From positions 1-14,700 of the forward strand of contig JAPHSC010000061.1 in NCBI GenBank assembly GCA_026193125.1: DNA of 14,700 nucleotides. The letters are read 5' to 3'. How positions within the stretch are numbered: position 1 is the stretch's first letter; every line of letters begins with the position of its first letter. Shown piece after piece: positions 1-6,059 of the stretch. The notes under the pieces were generated by a model. The model did not search any database and was not told the DNA's origin. It was given only the letters and a program-made list of their open reading frames with translations. Source of the DNA: Gammaproteobacteria bacterium (GTDB lineage: Bacteria; Pseudomonadota; Gammaproteobacteria; Steroidobacterales; BM003). The translations under genes were made by a program, and so were the position numbers.

Positions 1-66
1 GTGTGCATTCACCCTGATGGCAAGGGTACCTGCATCCACTTCCTCAACGGGTCTTTTGCCTGTCAC
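1..66 (-). CDS. Possible N-terminal fragment of an unidentified protein (runs off the left edge)
   Basis: A reading frame opens with GTG at 66-64, overlapping the TGA stop of the upstream gene as GTGA, and stays open for 22 codons to the window edge. The visible peptide begins MTGKRPVEEVDAGTLAIRV. A four-base start/stop overlap is typical of translationally coupled genes, which is the main reason to list it. No Shine-Dalgarno sequence is evident, and 22 codons can stay open by chance at this base composition. No family can be named from so short a piece. Confidence 0.35.
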   Translation of the reverse strand, partial: MTGKRPVEEVDAGTLAIRVNAH

Positions 67-371
67 GCAACCGCGGTTTGCGGGCGGGTTACCTGGGCAT
101 ACAAATGCACGATCTTCTCTGCGCAGCGGTCCGCGTCACGGTCGGACATTTTGCGCACGCTGGCCCATACCACGCTTTCACCATCTATCGGAGAAACACT
201 ATGAAGTTCATTGAGTAATTCTTTGAATTCATTATGTATTGGTTCTGGCAATTCACCCAGATTGAGATCTTCCAGATTGGCTTCGAAAGCCTCTGCCAGC
301 CGCCGTTTAATAGGGCCGGGACCCACCAGCGTGCGGGTTGCAAGATAGAATCGTTCCCATGTCTTAGCCAT
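63..371 (-). CDS. Conserved-looking hypothetical protein, 102 aa
   Basis: The ATG at 371 has an AGAGG Shine-Dalgarno four bases upstream, and the frame ends in TGA at 65-63. The protein begins MAKTWERFYLATRTLV and is charged, probably mostly helical, with no signal peptide or membrane segment. Residues 12-80 read like a helical bundle: a basic GPIKRRL stretch, then acidic helices. From memory, small proteins with a similar WERxYLATRTLV start occur as unannotated genes in other Gammaproteobacteria, but I know no function. The codon pattern looks genuine, and the opposite-strand frames over it look like shadows. It may be followed by a coupled gene at the window edge. Upstream, about 50-90 bases from the start, lies an imperfect tandem repeat that could be an operator. 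Function unknown. Confidence 0.75.
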   Translation of the reverse strand: MAKTWERFYLATRTLVGPGPIKRRLAEAFEANLEDLNLGELPEPIHNEFKELLNELHSVSPIDGESVVWASVRKMSDRDADRCAEKIVHLYAQVTRPQTAVA

Positions 372-771
372 GTCGCCTCTATTCTTTCTTATTATTCAAA
401 TGGTTGAGATATATATCGCCAAAATTCCATACCGTTGGGCGACATTCATTCCGTTGGACAACCTTAAAATGCCTGTTCGTGGGCTTACCAACGCCCGCGA
501 ATAAACTACACAACTTATAAATCCCTACTCACTGAAAACGCAAGTTTTTTTGCTGGACCCACACGCGTCTTGCCAGGATGGCCCGATCGGGTGGCCAACG
601 GGAGATTCTGACCTTGGCACATTTTGTCCCAAGCGGAAGGGCCGTCGCTATCAGTATTTATAACGTGTCCAGCCATGTGCCAGAGGCGGTTGGTCTGGCG
701 GTTGACGGGGTGCACCCGGCGTCGATTATGGCGCTTCGACAGTGAGTCTTGGACCGGCCGAATTTGGTGGA
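372..771. other. Intergenic stretch without a supportable gene
   Basis: These 400 bases hold no gene I can support. Near the left end is an AT-rich TATATAT run (410-416), a plausible -10 region for the 102-aa gene, preceded by the tandem repeat at 424-457. A short hairpin with seven paired bases, one of them G.U, and an 8-base loop lies at 478-499, with no T-run on either side. A ten-base palindrome CCCGATCGGG sits at 582-591 within a larger TGGCC/GGCCA inverted repeat (579-597). A minus-strand frame of 86 codons from a TTG at 775 crosses the region but shows no recognisable protein features. Confidence 0.5.
424..457. repeat. Imperfect tandem repeat upstream of the 102-aa gene, possible operator
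   Basis: ATTCCATACCGTTGG (424-438) and ATTCATTCCGTTGG (444-457) differ by one indel and one mismatch. The CCGTTGG cores start 19 bases apart, close to two helical turns. The repeats lie 53-86 bases upstream of the ATG at 371, and the nearer copy covers the expected -35 position for a -10 at 410-415. Binding by a regulator is inference. Confidence 0.35.
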
Positions 772-975
772 TCAAACCGGCAGCGGGTCGGCTCTGGGCG
801 GTGTCATCCAGCCAGTCTCGCCACCCTGCTCGCGAATCCAGCGCTCGTGGGCCAGGCTTCGGCGAGCCTCGGACTCAGCGATCACACGTGGCCAGCCGGC
901 GTCGAATTCGAGAATCGCCGCGCGCTCGTCCATGCGCTCCTTTTCCGCACTCGATAGGTTCTTGTGATTGATCAT
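772..975 (-). CDS. Small hypothetical protein with an ERAAILEFD motif, 67 aa
   Basis: This minus-strand frame starts at ATG 975 (or at TTG 978, one codon earlier) with a GAGGG Shine-Dalgarno 9-12 bases upstream, and ends in TGA at 774-772. The product begins MINHKNLSSAEKERMDERAA. Residues 17-38 carry ERAAILEFDAGWPRVIAESEA, which resembles, from memory, the ERAAIxEFDxGxxRxxAE segment found in small proteins and primase-like proteins of plasmids, phages and integrative elements in Proteobacteria. The pattern suggests two short amphipathic helices joined by a turn. There are no membrane segments and no signal peptide. The C-terminal 15 residues are proline-rich and probably disordered. Its position in a sparse stretch beside a tRNA 3' end fits a mobile-element remnant, but that is inference. 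Function unknown. Confidence 0.6.
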   Translation of the reverse strand: MINHKNLSSAEKERMDERAAILEFDAGWPRVIAESEARRSLAHERWIREQGGETGWMTPPRADPLPV

Positions 976-1087
976 CAAGACGGGTGACCCTCGAGAAAAT
1001 CGACAGGCAGCGATTGTCTCTTGTCGGCAGGCTCAGTGGATGCGCCAGTTCAAGAATCATTCAGTTTTGGCAATGCAACGGCGACAA

Positions 1088-1327
1088 TCAGGGGTTGTCC
1101 GGATCCCCGGGCCCGGATTCTATCCAGACGCCACTTGAACACTTGAGAGTCATGCTGCCGCTTCGAATGAACGTGCCGTCCTCGTAGACCTGGTCATTGA
1201 AATAGCACCTGGCCGGGTTGGGCGCGTTCTGCCTTGGAAATTCCCTGTCTTCGTCCATCTCGCCAATGATCGGTGAGTTTCGCAGCTCGGGGTCCTGTGG
1301 TCCAAGTGTTCGAATCGAGTTTGACAT
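1088..1327 (-). CDS. Small two-cysteine hypothetical protein, 79 aa
   Basis: ATG at 1327 has a GAGG ten bases upstream; the frame stays open to 1495 but that extension is proline-rich and does not look coding. The protein has an acidic, probably disordered N-terminal half (residues 1-38) and a compact C-terminal module: C41-Y-F-N-D-Q-V-Y-E-D-G, then SGSMTLKC (C63), then GVW (W68). The C-Y-x(5)-Y-x-x-G...G-x(4)-L-x-C-x-x-G-x-W spacing resembles small beta-rich modules such as the DUF1496 group, recalled from memory and not verified. No signal peptide is visible, so a cytoplasmic location is likely unless the start is wrong. It could bind metal or form a disulfide between C41 and C63. Neighbouring genes give no hint of function. 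Confidence 0.55.
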   Translation of the reverse strand: MSNSIRTLGPQDPELRNSPIIGEMDEDREFPRQNAPNPARCYFNDQVYEDGTFIRSGSMTLKCSSGVWIESGPGDPDNP

Positions 1328-1401
1328 GGTGGGCTTGCCTCGTGATCCGTGATTCGCAATTCCTGCACTGGAATGTTGAACCCCGGCGGGCTCAAAATCT
1401 A

Positions 1402-1430
1402 TTCGTAATTGGCACAGCCGGGTAATGCAA
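1402..1430 (-). promoter_or_regulatory. Candidate sigma70-type promoter for the 79-aa gene
   Basis: On the minus strand TTGCAT (1430-1425) is followed after 17 bases by TACGAA (1407-1402). Transcription would start near 1395, giving a leader of about 68 bases before the ATG at 1327. Both boxes match the consensus only partly, so this is tentative. Confidence 0.25.
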
Positions 1431-1551
1431 CAATTGGGAACAGGGATTGCCAGGGGCACGGGGTATGGTTGCCCACCGGGTGGTGGCATGAACAACGCAT
1501 AGACAAGGCTTGAGCAAATGGCCGCGAACCGGAGCCTGTCAGGCGAGTATC

Positions 1552-1589
1552 CCGGATCAGTGCTAAAGCAACCGGGGCACTAATACCGG
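1552..1589. other. Imperfect hairpin just downstream of the tRNA
   Basis: CCGGATCAGTGC (1552-1563) and GCACTAATACCGG (1577-1589) can pair, with one bulge and one G.U, around a 13-base loop. It lies 12 bases beyond the tRNA 3' end in the direction of tRNA transcription. No U-run follows, so it is not a classical intrinsic terminator. It could mark the 3' end for processing, or be chance. Confidence 0.3.
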
Positions 1590-1600
1590 CTGCGCAGAAA

Positions 1601-1675
1601 TGGCGCTCCCTAGGGGGCTCGAACCCCTGTTGCCGGCGTGAGAGGCCGGAGTCCTAACCACTAGACGAAGGGAGC
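1601..1675 (-). tRNA. tRNA-Glu (anticodon CTC)
   Basis: The reverse complement folds as a cloverleaf. The acceptor stem pairs GCTCCCT (1675-1669) with AGGGAGC (1611-1605), with discriminator G (1604) and an encoded CCA (1603-1601). The anticodon stem CCGGC/GCCGG closes the loop CTCTCAC, placing CTC as the anticodon at 1642-1640. The T-arm is AGGGG, loop TTCGAGC, CCCCT. The 5' segment CCTTCGTCTAGTGG and the T-arm closely resemble E. coli tRNA-Glu, which supports the isotype. CTC reads GAG only, so a TTC isoacceptor must exist elsewhere. Its 3' end faces the small-gene region, the side on which integrative elements insert into tRNA genes. Confidence 0.97.
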
Positions 1676-1720
1676 GCTGACGATTGCTGCTTAAAGAATC
1701 GTACCGCGGGTGGCGGGGGC

Positions 1721-1729
1721 TGCTATTAT
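1721..1729 (+). promoter_or_regulatory. Extended -10 promoter element pointing to pcnB
   Basis: On the plus strand TGCTATTAT (1721-1729) is an extended -10 (TGn plus TATTAT) on almost the same bases as the TATAAT of the tRNA promoter on the other strand. No good -35 is seen around 1701-1706, as is common for extended -10 promoters. Transcription would start near 1736, about 30 bases before the pcnB start codon. Use as a bidirectional promoter is inference. Confidence 0.45.
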
Positions 1730-1752
1730 ACGGGCCTTCGAAATAAGCTCAA
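1725..1752 (-). promoter_or_regulatory. Strong sigma70-type promoter of tRNA-Glu
   Basis: On the minus strand TTGAGC (1752-1747) is separated by 16 bases from a perfect TATAAT (1730-1725). The GC-rich bases just downstream are typical of stringently controlled stable-RNA promoters. The start site would be near 1718, about 43 bases upstream of the mature tRNA 5' end at 1675. Confidence 0.75.
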
Positions 1753-1765
1753 GCGGTGTGTTCTA

Positions 1766-3112
1766 TTGCAGTCTGACCAACCCGACACGGGGCCCGCAAA
1801 ACCCGTCGTCATCCCAAGGCCCGAGCATAATATTTCCCGGGCAGGCATTTCCCGACAAGCACTGAAGGTCCTGTACCGGCTGAAAGAGGGCGGCTTCCAG
1901 GCATTCATGGTGGGTGGCGGGGTGCGTGATTTGCTCCTGGGGCGCGAGCCCAAGGATATCGACGTGGTCACCGATGCCTTGCCAGAGCAGGTCAGGCAAT
2001 TGTTCCGCAATAGCCGCCTTATCGGACGGCGTTTTCGCCTGGTTCACGTTCACTTCGGCAGTGATTATGTCGAGGTAGCCACTTTTCGGGCAAATGCCGA
2101 CGAAGTTGATGAGGATGATGCCGATCACGAACGTGATCACGGCGGGCGTATTCTTCGGGACAACGTCTACGGCAGCATTGAGGACGATGTGTGGCGCCGT
2201 GATTTCACCGCCAATGCGCTGTATTACAATATCGCTGACTTCTCCATTTGGGATTACTGTGGTGGCGCCGCAGACGTTCGCGATGGTGTGCTCCGACTGA
2301 TTGGTGATCCCGAGACACGCTATCGTGAGGATCCGGTGCGTATGCTTCGGGCCGCCCGTTTTGCCGCCAAGCTGGGTTTTCGATTGGAACCGGCCTCGGA
2401 AGCCCCGATGCGTGAACTGGCATCACTGGTCAGCCAGGTTCCGGCCGCCAGGTTGTTTGAGGAAGTTCTCAAATTATTCCTCTCGGGACACGCCGCGATA
2501 TCCTTTGACTTGTTGCAGCACTATGGACTGTTCCGGCATTTGTTTCCGGCATCCGATCGAGTGTTGAGCGAAGAGCAGGCCGGAGACTTCAGGATGCTTA
2601 TCCAGCAGGCGCTAAACAATACCGACAAGCGTATTGCTGATGGTCTGCCGGTAACTCCGGCCTTTTTGTTTGCGGTATTGCTGTGGGGGCCGATTCGCGA
2701 GCTGGCGGCGGTGAAGCTGGCTGGCGGCATGAGTGAATTCGCCAGTTTGGGCGAGGCGGCTGACGAGGTTATCGCCGCCCAGCAGGAGAGCGTGTCCATT
2801 CCCCGCCGATTCTTCATACCCATGCGTGAGATGCTGGCAATGCAGCCGCGCTTCAAGAACACACAAGGCAAACGTGTCTCGCGCCTGTTAAGCCATCCGC
2901 GTTTCAGAGCTGCCTACGATTTTCTGCTGCTAAGGTCCCAGGCCGGTGAAGTGGATCCGGAGCTGGCGCAATGGTGGACGGAAATCCAGACCAGGACTCC
3001 CGAGCAGCAAGGCCAGAATGCCTCGACTCCTGTTGCAAGACCGGCCGGGGCGCCGCGCAAACGCAGGCGGCGGCGTCCGCGCAAGGCCACGGCGCCTGAC
3101 GGTAATGGCTAG
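1766..3112 (+). CDS. pcnB: Poly(A) polymerase I
   Basis: Adds 3' poly(A) tails to RNA, promoting decay by exonucleases, in the cytoplasm. The 448-residue protein follows E. coli PcnB nearly throughout. Residues 15-40 (VIPRPEHNISR, then ALKVLYRLK) precede the nucleotidyltransferase signature GGGVRDLLLG (50-59) and the catalytic pair D64/D66 in KDIDVVTD; the third acidic residue is D146 in RRDFTANALYY. GDPETRYREDPVRMLRA (180-196) is the RNA-binding and neck region. The C-terminus is a basic KRRRRRPRK tail as in E. coli. The likely start is TTG at 1766; no in-frame ATG lies ahead of the conserved VIPRPEH block. pcnB is known to use weak non-AUG starts in E. coli, so low translation here would fit. 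No clear Shine-Dalgarno is visible. It overlaps folK by 8 bases. Confidence 0.95.
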   Translation: MQSDQPDTGPAKPVVIPRPEHNISRAGISRQALKVLYRLKEGGFQAFMVGGGVRDLLLGREPKDIDVVTDALPEQVRQLFRNSRLIGRRFRLVHVHFGSDYVEVATFRANADEVDEDDADHERDHGGRILRDNVYGSIEDDVWRRDFTANALYYNIADFSIWDYCGGAADVRDGVLRLIGDPETRYREDPVRMLRAARFAAKLGFRLEPASEAPMRELASLVSQVPAARLFEEVLKLFLSGHAAISFDLLQHYGLFRHLFPASDRVLSEEQAGDFRMLIQQALNNTDKRIADGLPVTPAFLFAVLLWGPIRELAAVKLAGGMSEFASLGEAADEVIAAQQESVSIPRRFFIPMREMLAMQPRFKNTQGKRVSRLLSHPRFRAAYDFLLLRSQAGEVDPELAQWWTEIQTRTPEQQGQNASTPVARPAGAPRKRRRRRPRKATAPDGNG

Positions 3113-3620
3113 GCACCCACACTGGGTGCCGGCATATATCGGGCTGGGCGCCAATCTGGGTGAACCCCTGCAGCAGTTACGCACGGCCCTGGCGAGCCTG
3201 GCACAGCTCCCCGACACGCGGCTGGTAGCGGTTTCTCCCGCCTACCGCTCCCGCCCCATGGGGCCGCAGGATCAGCCCAGCTATATCAACGCCGTGGCGG
3301 GCATACTTTGTACCCTGGAGGCGGAGGTCTTGCTGGATAGCTTGCAGGCAATCGAGCGAGGCATGGGCAGGGCGCCAGGCGGCGAACGCTGGGGACCGCG
3401 CATCATTGACCTGGACTTGCTGGTGTACGGCGACAAAGTCGTGGCAAGCAACAGACTGGTTCTACCTCATCCCGGTATTCATGAGCGCAGCTTTGTCCTG
3501 TATCCTCTCGCGGACATGGCGCCAACTTTGAAAGTTCCCGGACGTGGCAGCGTACAGGCGCTGCGCGCGGCGGTCCCAGAGAATGACCTTTTGCGTCTGG
3601 AAGATAGTCTGACCACATGA
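3105..3620 (+). CDS. folK: 2-amino-4-hydroxy-6-hydroxymethyldihydropteridine pyrophosphokinase (HPPK)
   Basis: Transfers pyrophosphate from ATP to 6-hydroxymethyl-7,8-dihydropterin, the step before dihydropteroate synthase in folate synthesis. At 171 residues it has normal HPPK length. Visible blocks are the N-terminal YIGLGANLGEP (11-21), SPAYRSRPMGPQDQPSYINA (44-63), which lines the pterin and ATP site, and the family signature RWGPRIIDLDLL (96-107), with D102 and D104 as the Mg2+ ligands; LPHPGIHERSFVLYPL follows at 120-135. The ATG at 3105 lies inside the end of pcnB, so the two are probably translationally coupled. The frame extends upstream to 2946, but that part only shadows pcnB. The stop overlaps the next start as ATGA. 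The pcnB-folK order is widespread in Gammaproteobacteria. Confidence 0.96.
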   Translation: MARHPHWVPAYIGLGANLGEPLQQLRTALASLAQLPDTRLVAVSPAYRSRPMGPQDQPSYINAVAGILCTLEAEVLLDSLQAIERGMGRAPGGERWGPRIIDLDLLVYGDKVVASNRLVLPHPGIHERSFVLYPLADMAPTLKVPGRGSVQALRAAVPENDLLRLEDSLTT

Positions 3621-4270
3621 ATTCACAGCCTGGCAAATTTATTGTCGTCGAGGGTCCGATCGGCGTTGGCAAGACCAGTCTTGCGAAGCGACTCGCGACC
3701 AGTTTCCGCAGTGACTTGCTGCTTGAGCAGGCCGAGGAAAACCCTTTCCTGGAAAAGTTTTATAGGAATCCGGGACACAGTGCCTTTCCGACCCAGTTGT
3801 TTTTCCTGTTTCAGCGCGCCAGGCAAATGAGCGAACTGCGCCAGGCCGATATGTTCCAGCCCGTCAGGGTGTCCGACTTCCTGCTGGATAAGGACCGCCT
3901 GTTCGCCAGGCTGAATCTTGACCAGGACGAGTTCCTGCTTTACGAGCAGGTCTACCAGCGCATGTCTATCGATGCGCCCCGGCCGGATCTTGTCATCTAT
4001 TTGCAGGCGTCCGTGGATGTGCTGCTGGAGCGAATTATCCAGCGCGGCATTGAGTACGAGCAGGCCATCAAGCGCGATTACCTGGAGCGCCTGATGGATG
4101 CGTATGCCAGATTTTTTCATGCTTATGACCGTTCCCCCCTGCTGATTGTCAACGCCGGGGAAATAGATCTGGTCAGGAGCCAGTCCGACTACGACCAGCT
4201 ATTTGACGTAATATGCTCGGTGGAAGCAGGAAGGCATTATTTCAACCCGGGCTCCGGATTCCTGGTGTAG
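3617..4270 (+). CDS. Deoxynucleoside kinase (dCK/dGK family)
   Basis: A P-loop kinase expected to phosphorylate deoxynucleosides for nucleotide salvage. The 217-residue protein has the P-loop GPIGVGKTS (13-21), the substrate-site stretch EQAEENPFLEKFY (37-49), FPTQLFFLFQRARQ (57-70), SDFLLDKDRLFA (86-97) and a lid region RGIEYEQAIKRDYLERL (143-159), all in the order of the deoxynucleoside kinase family (PF01712). Substrate preference (dA, dG, dC or dT) cannot be read from the sequence. The ATG overlaps the folK stop as ATGA, so it is coupled to folK; a 65-base gap with a weak possible promoter (TTGCAT 4284, CATTCT 4307) separates it from panB. I recall related kinases in this position between folK and panB in several non-enteric Gammaproteobacteria. 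Why it sits in a folate/pantothenate cluster is not evident. Confidence 0.9.
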   Translation: MNSQPGKFIVVEGPIGVGKTSLAKRLATSFRSDLLLEQAEENPFLEKFYRNPGHSAFPTQLFFLFQRARQMSELRQADMFQPVRVSDFLLDKDRLFARLNLDQDEFLLYEQVYQRMSIDAPRPDLVIYLQASVDVLLERIIQRGIEYEQAIKRDYLERLMDAYARFFHAYDRSPLLIVNAGEIDLVRSQSDYDQLFDVICSVEAGRHYFNPGSGFLV

Positions 4271-4335
4271 GCGCCCGGTGCAGTTGCATCTTGTCCACTG
4301 TTGATTCATTCTGCCGGCTCTCATCGAGGCCTCTA

Positions 4336-5166
4336 ATGTACAAGCAACTTCAACAACGTGGCGCAGAACGACCACCGGTGAATATTTCTACCCTGGCCAG
4401 CATGAAAAGCAAGGGCCAGAAAATCGCCTGCATGACCTGCTACGACGCCAGCTTTGCAGTCCTGGTCGATGAGGCCGGAGTAGATCTGGTGCTTGTAGGT
4501 GACTCCCTGGGCATGGTGATACAGGGTTATGACACGACCGTTCCGGTCACGGTAGACGACATCATTTATCACAGCCGGGCGGTGGCCCGGGCGCTGGTTC
4601 GGCCCCTCCTGGTGGCCGACATGCCATTCATGAGCTACTCAACCCCCGAGCAAGCCCTGAACAACGCAGTGCGATTGATGCAGGAAGGCGGCGCCCAAAT
4701 GGTGAAGCTCGAAGGCGGTGCCGGGCAAGTAGAGGTCGTGAAATACCTGGCCTCCCATGACATACCTATCTGCGCACACCTGGGGCTGAAACCACAGTCG
4801 GTGCACAAGATCGGTGGTTTCAGAGTGCAGGGCAGGGACGGCGATACTGCATCGGCGATGCGCAAGGATGCCAAGATGCTGCAGGACGCCGGCGCTGATA
4901 TCGTGTTGCTCGAATGCATACCTTCGGACCTGGGTTCCCTGATCGCCAAGGACTTGCATGTGCCGGTGATCGGTATCGGTGCGGGCCCCGATGTAGACGG
5001 CCAGATCCTGGTGCTCTACGACATCCTGGATATTACCTCCGGCCGCAAGCCGCGTTTCGTCAAGAACTTCATGCTGGAGGGTGGTAGTCCGCTGGGCGCC
5101 ATCGAGGCGTTTTGCCTGGAAGTGAAGGATGGAACCTATCCAGGGCCAGAGCACGGCTTCTCCTGA
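4336..5166 (+). CDS. panB: 3-methyl-2-oxobutanoate hydroxymethyltransferase (ketopantoate hydroxymethyltransferase)
   Basis: Transfers the hydroxymethyl group from 5,10-methylene-tetrahydrofolate to alpha-ketoisovalerate, giving ketopantoate, the first committed step to pantothenate and coenzyme A. The 276-residue TIM-barrel protein keeps the metal and active-site residues: D56 in LVGDSLGM (53-60), D95 in VADMPFM, E126 in VKLEGG and E193 in LLECIP. HLGLKPQSV (148-156) and VIGIGAG (211-217) are further family blocks. The ATG at 4336 was chosen because GAGG lies six bases upstream; the frame is open further up, but only across the end of the kinase gene and the gap. The N-terminus is about 10 residues longer than in E. 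coli. panC follows after 29 bases. Its need for a folate cofactor links it to folK. Confidence 0.97.
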   Translation: MYKQLQQRGAERPPVNISTLASMKSKGQKIACMTCYDASFAVLVDEAGVDLVLVGDSLGMVIQGYDTTVPVTVDDIIYHSRAVARALVRPLLVADMPFMSYSTPEQALNNAVRLMQEGGAQMVKLEGGAGQVEVVKYLASHDIPICAHLGLKPQSVHKIGGFRVQGRDGDTASAMRKDAKMLQDAGADIVLLECIPSDLGSLIAKDLHVPVIGIGAGPDVDGQILVLYDILDITSGRKPRFVKNFMLEGGSPLGAIEAFCLEVKDGTYPGPEHGFS

Positions 5167-5195
5167 TTCCGCCCTTGTTCACCTGAGAAAACTCA

Positions 5196-6047
5196 ATGCA
5201 AATTCAGCACACGATCTCCGGCACCAGGGAAGTGATCAGGCATTGGCTGGCTGAGGGTGAAAGTGTCGCCCTGGTTCCTACCATGGGGAATTTGCACGCC
5301 GGTCACATGAGTCTGGTGGAAAAGGCCAGGACTCTTGCCGACAGGGTGGTGGTAAGCATTTTTGTGAACCCCTTGCAGTTTGGCCCCGCTGAGGATTTTG
5401 ACGCTTATCCGCGCACACCTGATCAGGATCATGCGCTGCTCGAACAGGCCGAGGTGGACCTGGTGTTCGAACCCCCGGTGGAGGAGATGTACCCTGACAG
5501 CATGGCGATCCAGACTACGGTCGAGGTGCCTGGACTTTCGGATGAGCTGTGCGGCGCTTACCGTGCACGACACTTTGCCGGCGTGGTAACAGTGGTCACG
5601 AAATTGTTCAATGTAATTCAGCCCACTGTGGCAGTCTTCGGTGAAAAGGACTACCAGCAACTGTTGATTATTCGGCGGATGACGGAGGATCTGAACTCAC
5701 CGGTGCAAATTGCCAGTGCACCCATTTGTCGCGAGCAGGACGGGCTGGCAATGAGTTCTCGCAATCGCTACCTCGATCCAGAGCAACGTGCGCAGGCGCC
5801 ACGTCTTTATGCGACGCTGCTGCGAGTTGCTGACATGCTGCGCGAAGACGAAGAGTCCCTCGAAGAAATCGAGAGCAGGGGGCTGGAAATGCTCAGGGCC
5901 GACGGTTTTGACCCGGATTACCTGGCGATACGCGAGCGACACAGCTTGAGCGAGCCAGGCGAGGCGGACTCCGACCTGGTGGTGCTTGCGGCAGCGCGAC
6001 TGGGCAGAGTGCGCCTGATTGACAACCTGACTGTCGATCGCATCTAG
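5196..6047 (+). CDS. panC: Pantothenate synthetase (pantoate--beta-alanine ligase)
   Basis: Joins pantoate and beta-alanine at the expense of ATP (to AMP) to make pantothenate, through a pantoyl-adenylate. At 283 residues it has the E. coli length. It belongs to the HIGH nucleotidyltransferase superfamily: the ATP motif is HAGH (34-37) after VPTMGNL, with FVNPLQFGP (56-64), AYRARHFAGVVTVV (121-134) for pantoate and ATP contacts, GEKDYQQ (149-155), and the KMSKS-equivalent MSSRNRYL (186-193). The ATG at 5196 gives the conserved N-terminal length; the Shine-Dalgarno (GAGA ten bases before) is weak, so coupling with panB is likely. No panD, which would supply beta-alanine, lies in the window. 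The gene ends only 12 bases before the convergent cyclase gene, with no obvious terminator between them. Confidence 0.97.
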   Translation: MQIQHTISGTREVIRHWLAEGESVALVPTMGNLHAGHMSLVEKARTLADRVVVSIFVNPLQFGPAEDFDAYPRTPDQDHALLEQAEVDLVFEPPVEEMYPDSMAIQTTVEVPGLSDELCGAYRARHFAGVVTVVTKLFNVIQPTVAVFGEKDYQQLLIIRRMTEDLNSPVQIASAPICREQDGLAMSSRNRYLDPEQRAQAPRLYATLLRVADMLREDEESLEEIESRGLEMLRADGFDPDYLAIRERHSLSEPGEADSDLVVLAAARLGRVRLIDNLTVDRI

Positions 6048-6059
6048 ATTACCGGCAGC

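Noticed and set aside
515..775. 86-codon minus-strand frame following the ERAAILEFD gene
   Set aside because: It begins with TTG without a ribosome site, has an unusual composition (many Arg, His, Gln) and no recognisable motif. Overlap with the preceding stop is not enough to support it.
624..971. 115-codon plus-strand frame
   Set aside because: It runs antisense to the more credible ERAAILEFD gene and has the Arg/Trp/Ser-rich composition typical of a shadow frame in GC-rich DNA.
1328..1495. N-terminal extension of the 79-aa protein to an ATG at 1495
   Set aside because: The added 56 residues are proline-rich and look non-coding, while the ATG at 1327 has a GAGG at suitable spacing.
1..1600. 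Search for a second copy of the tRNA-Glu 3' end as an attachment site
   Set aside because: I found no convincing match to the acceptor/T-arm sequence in this stretch, so no att site is claimed.
6048..6059. Bidirectional terminator between convergent panC and the cyclase gene
   Set aside because: The gap is only 12 bases and no hairpin with a T-run is visible on either strand; the transcripts probably overlap.
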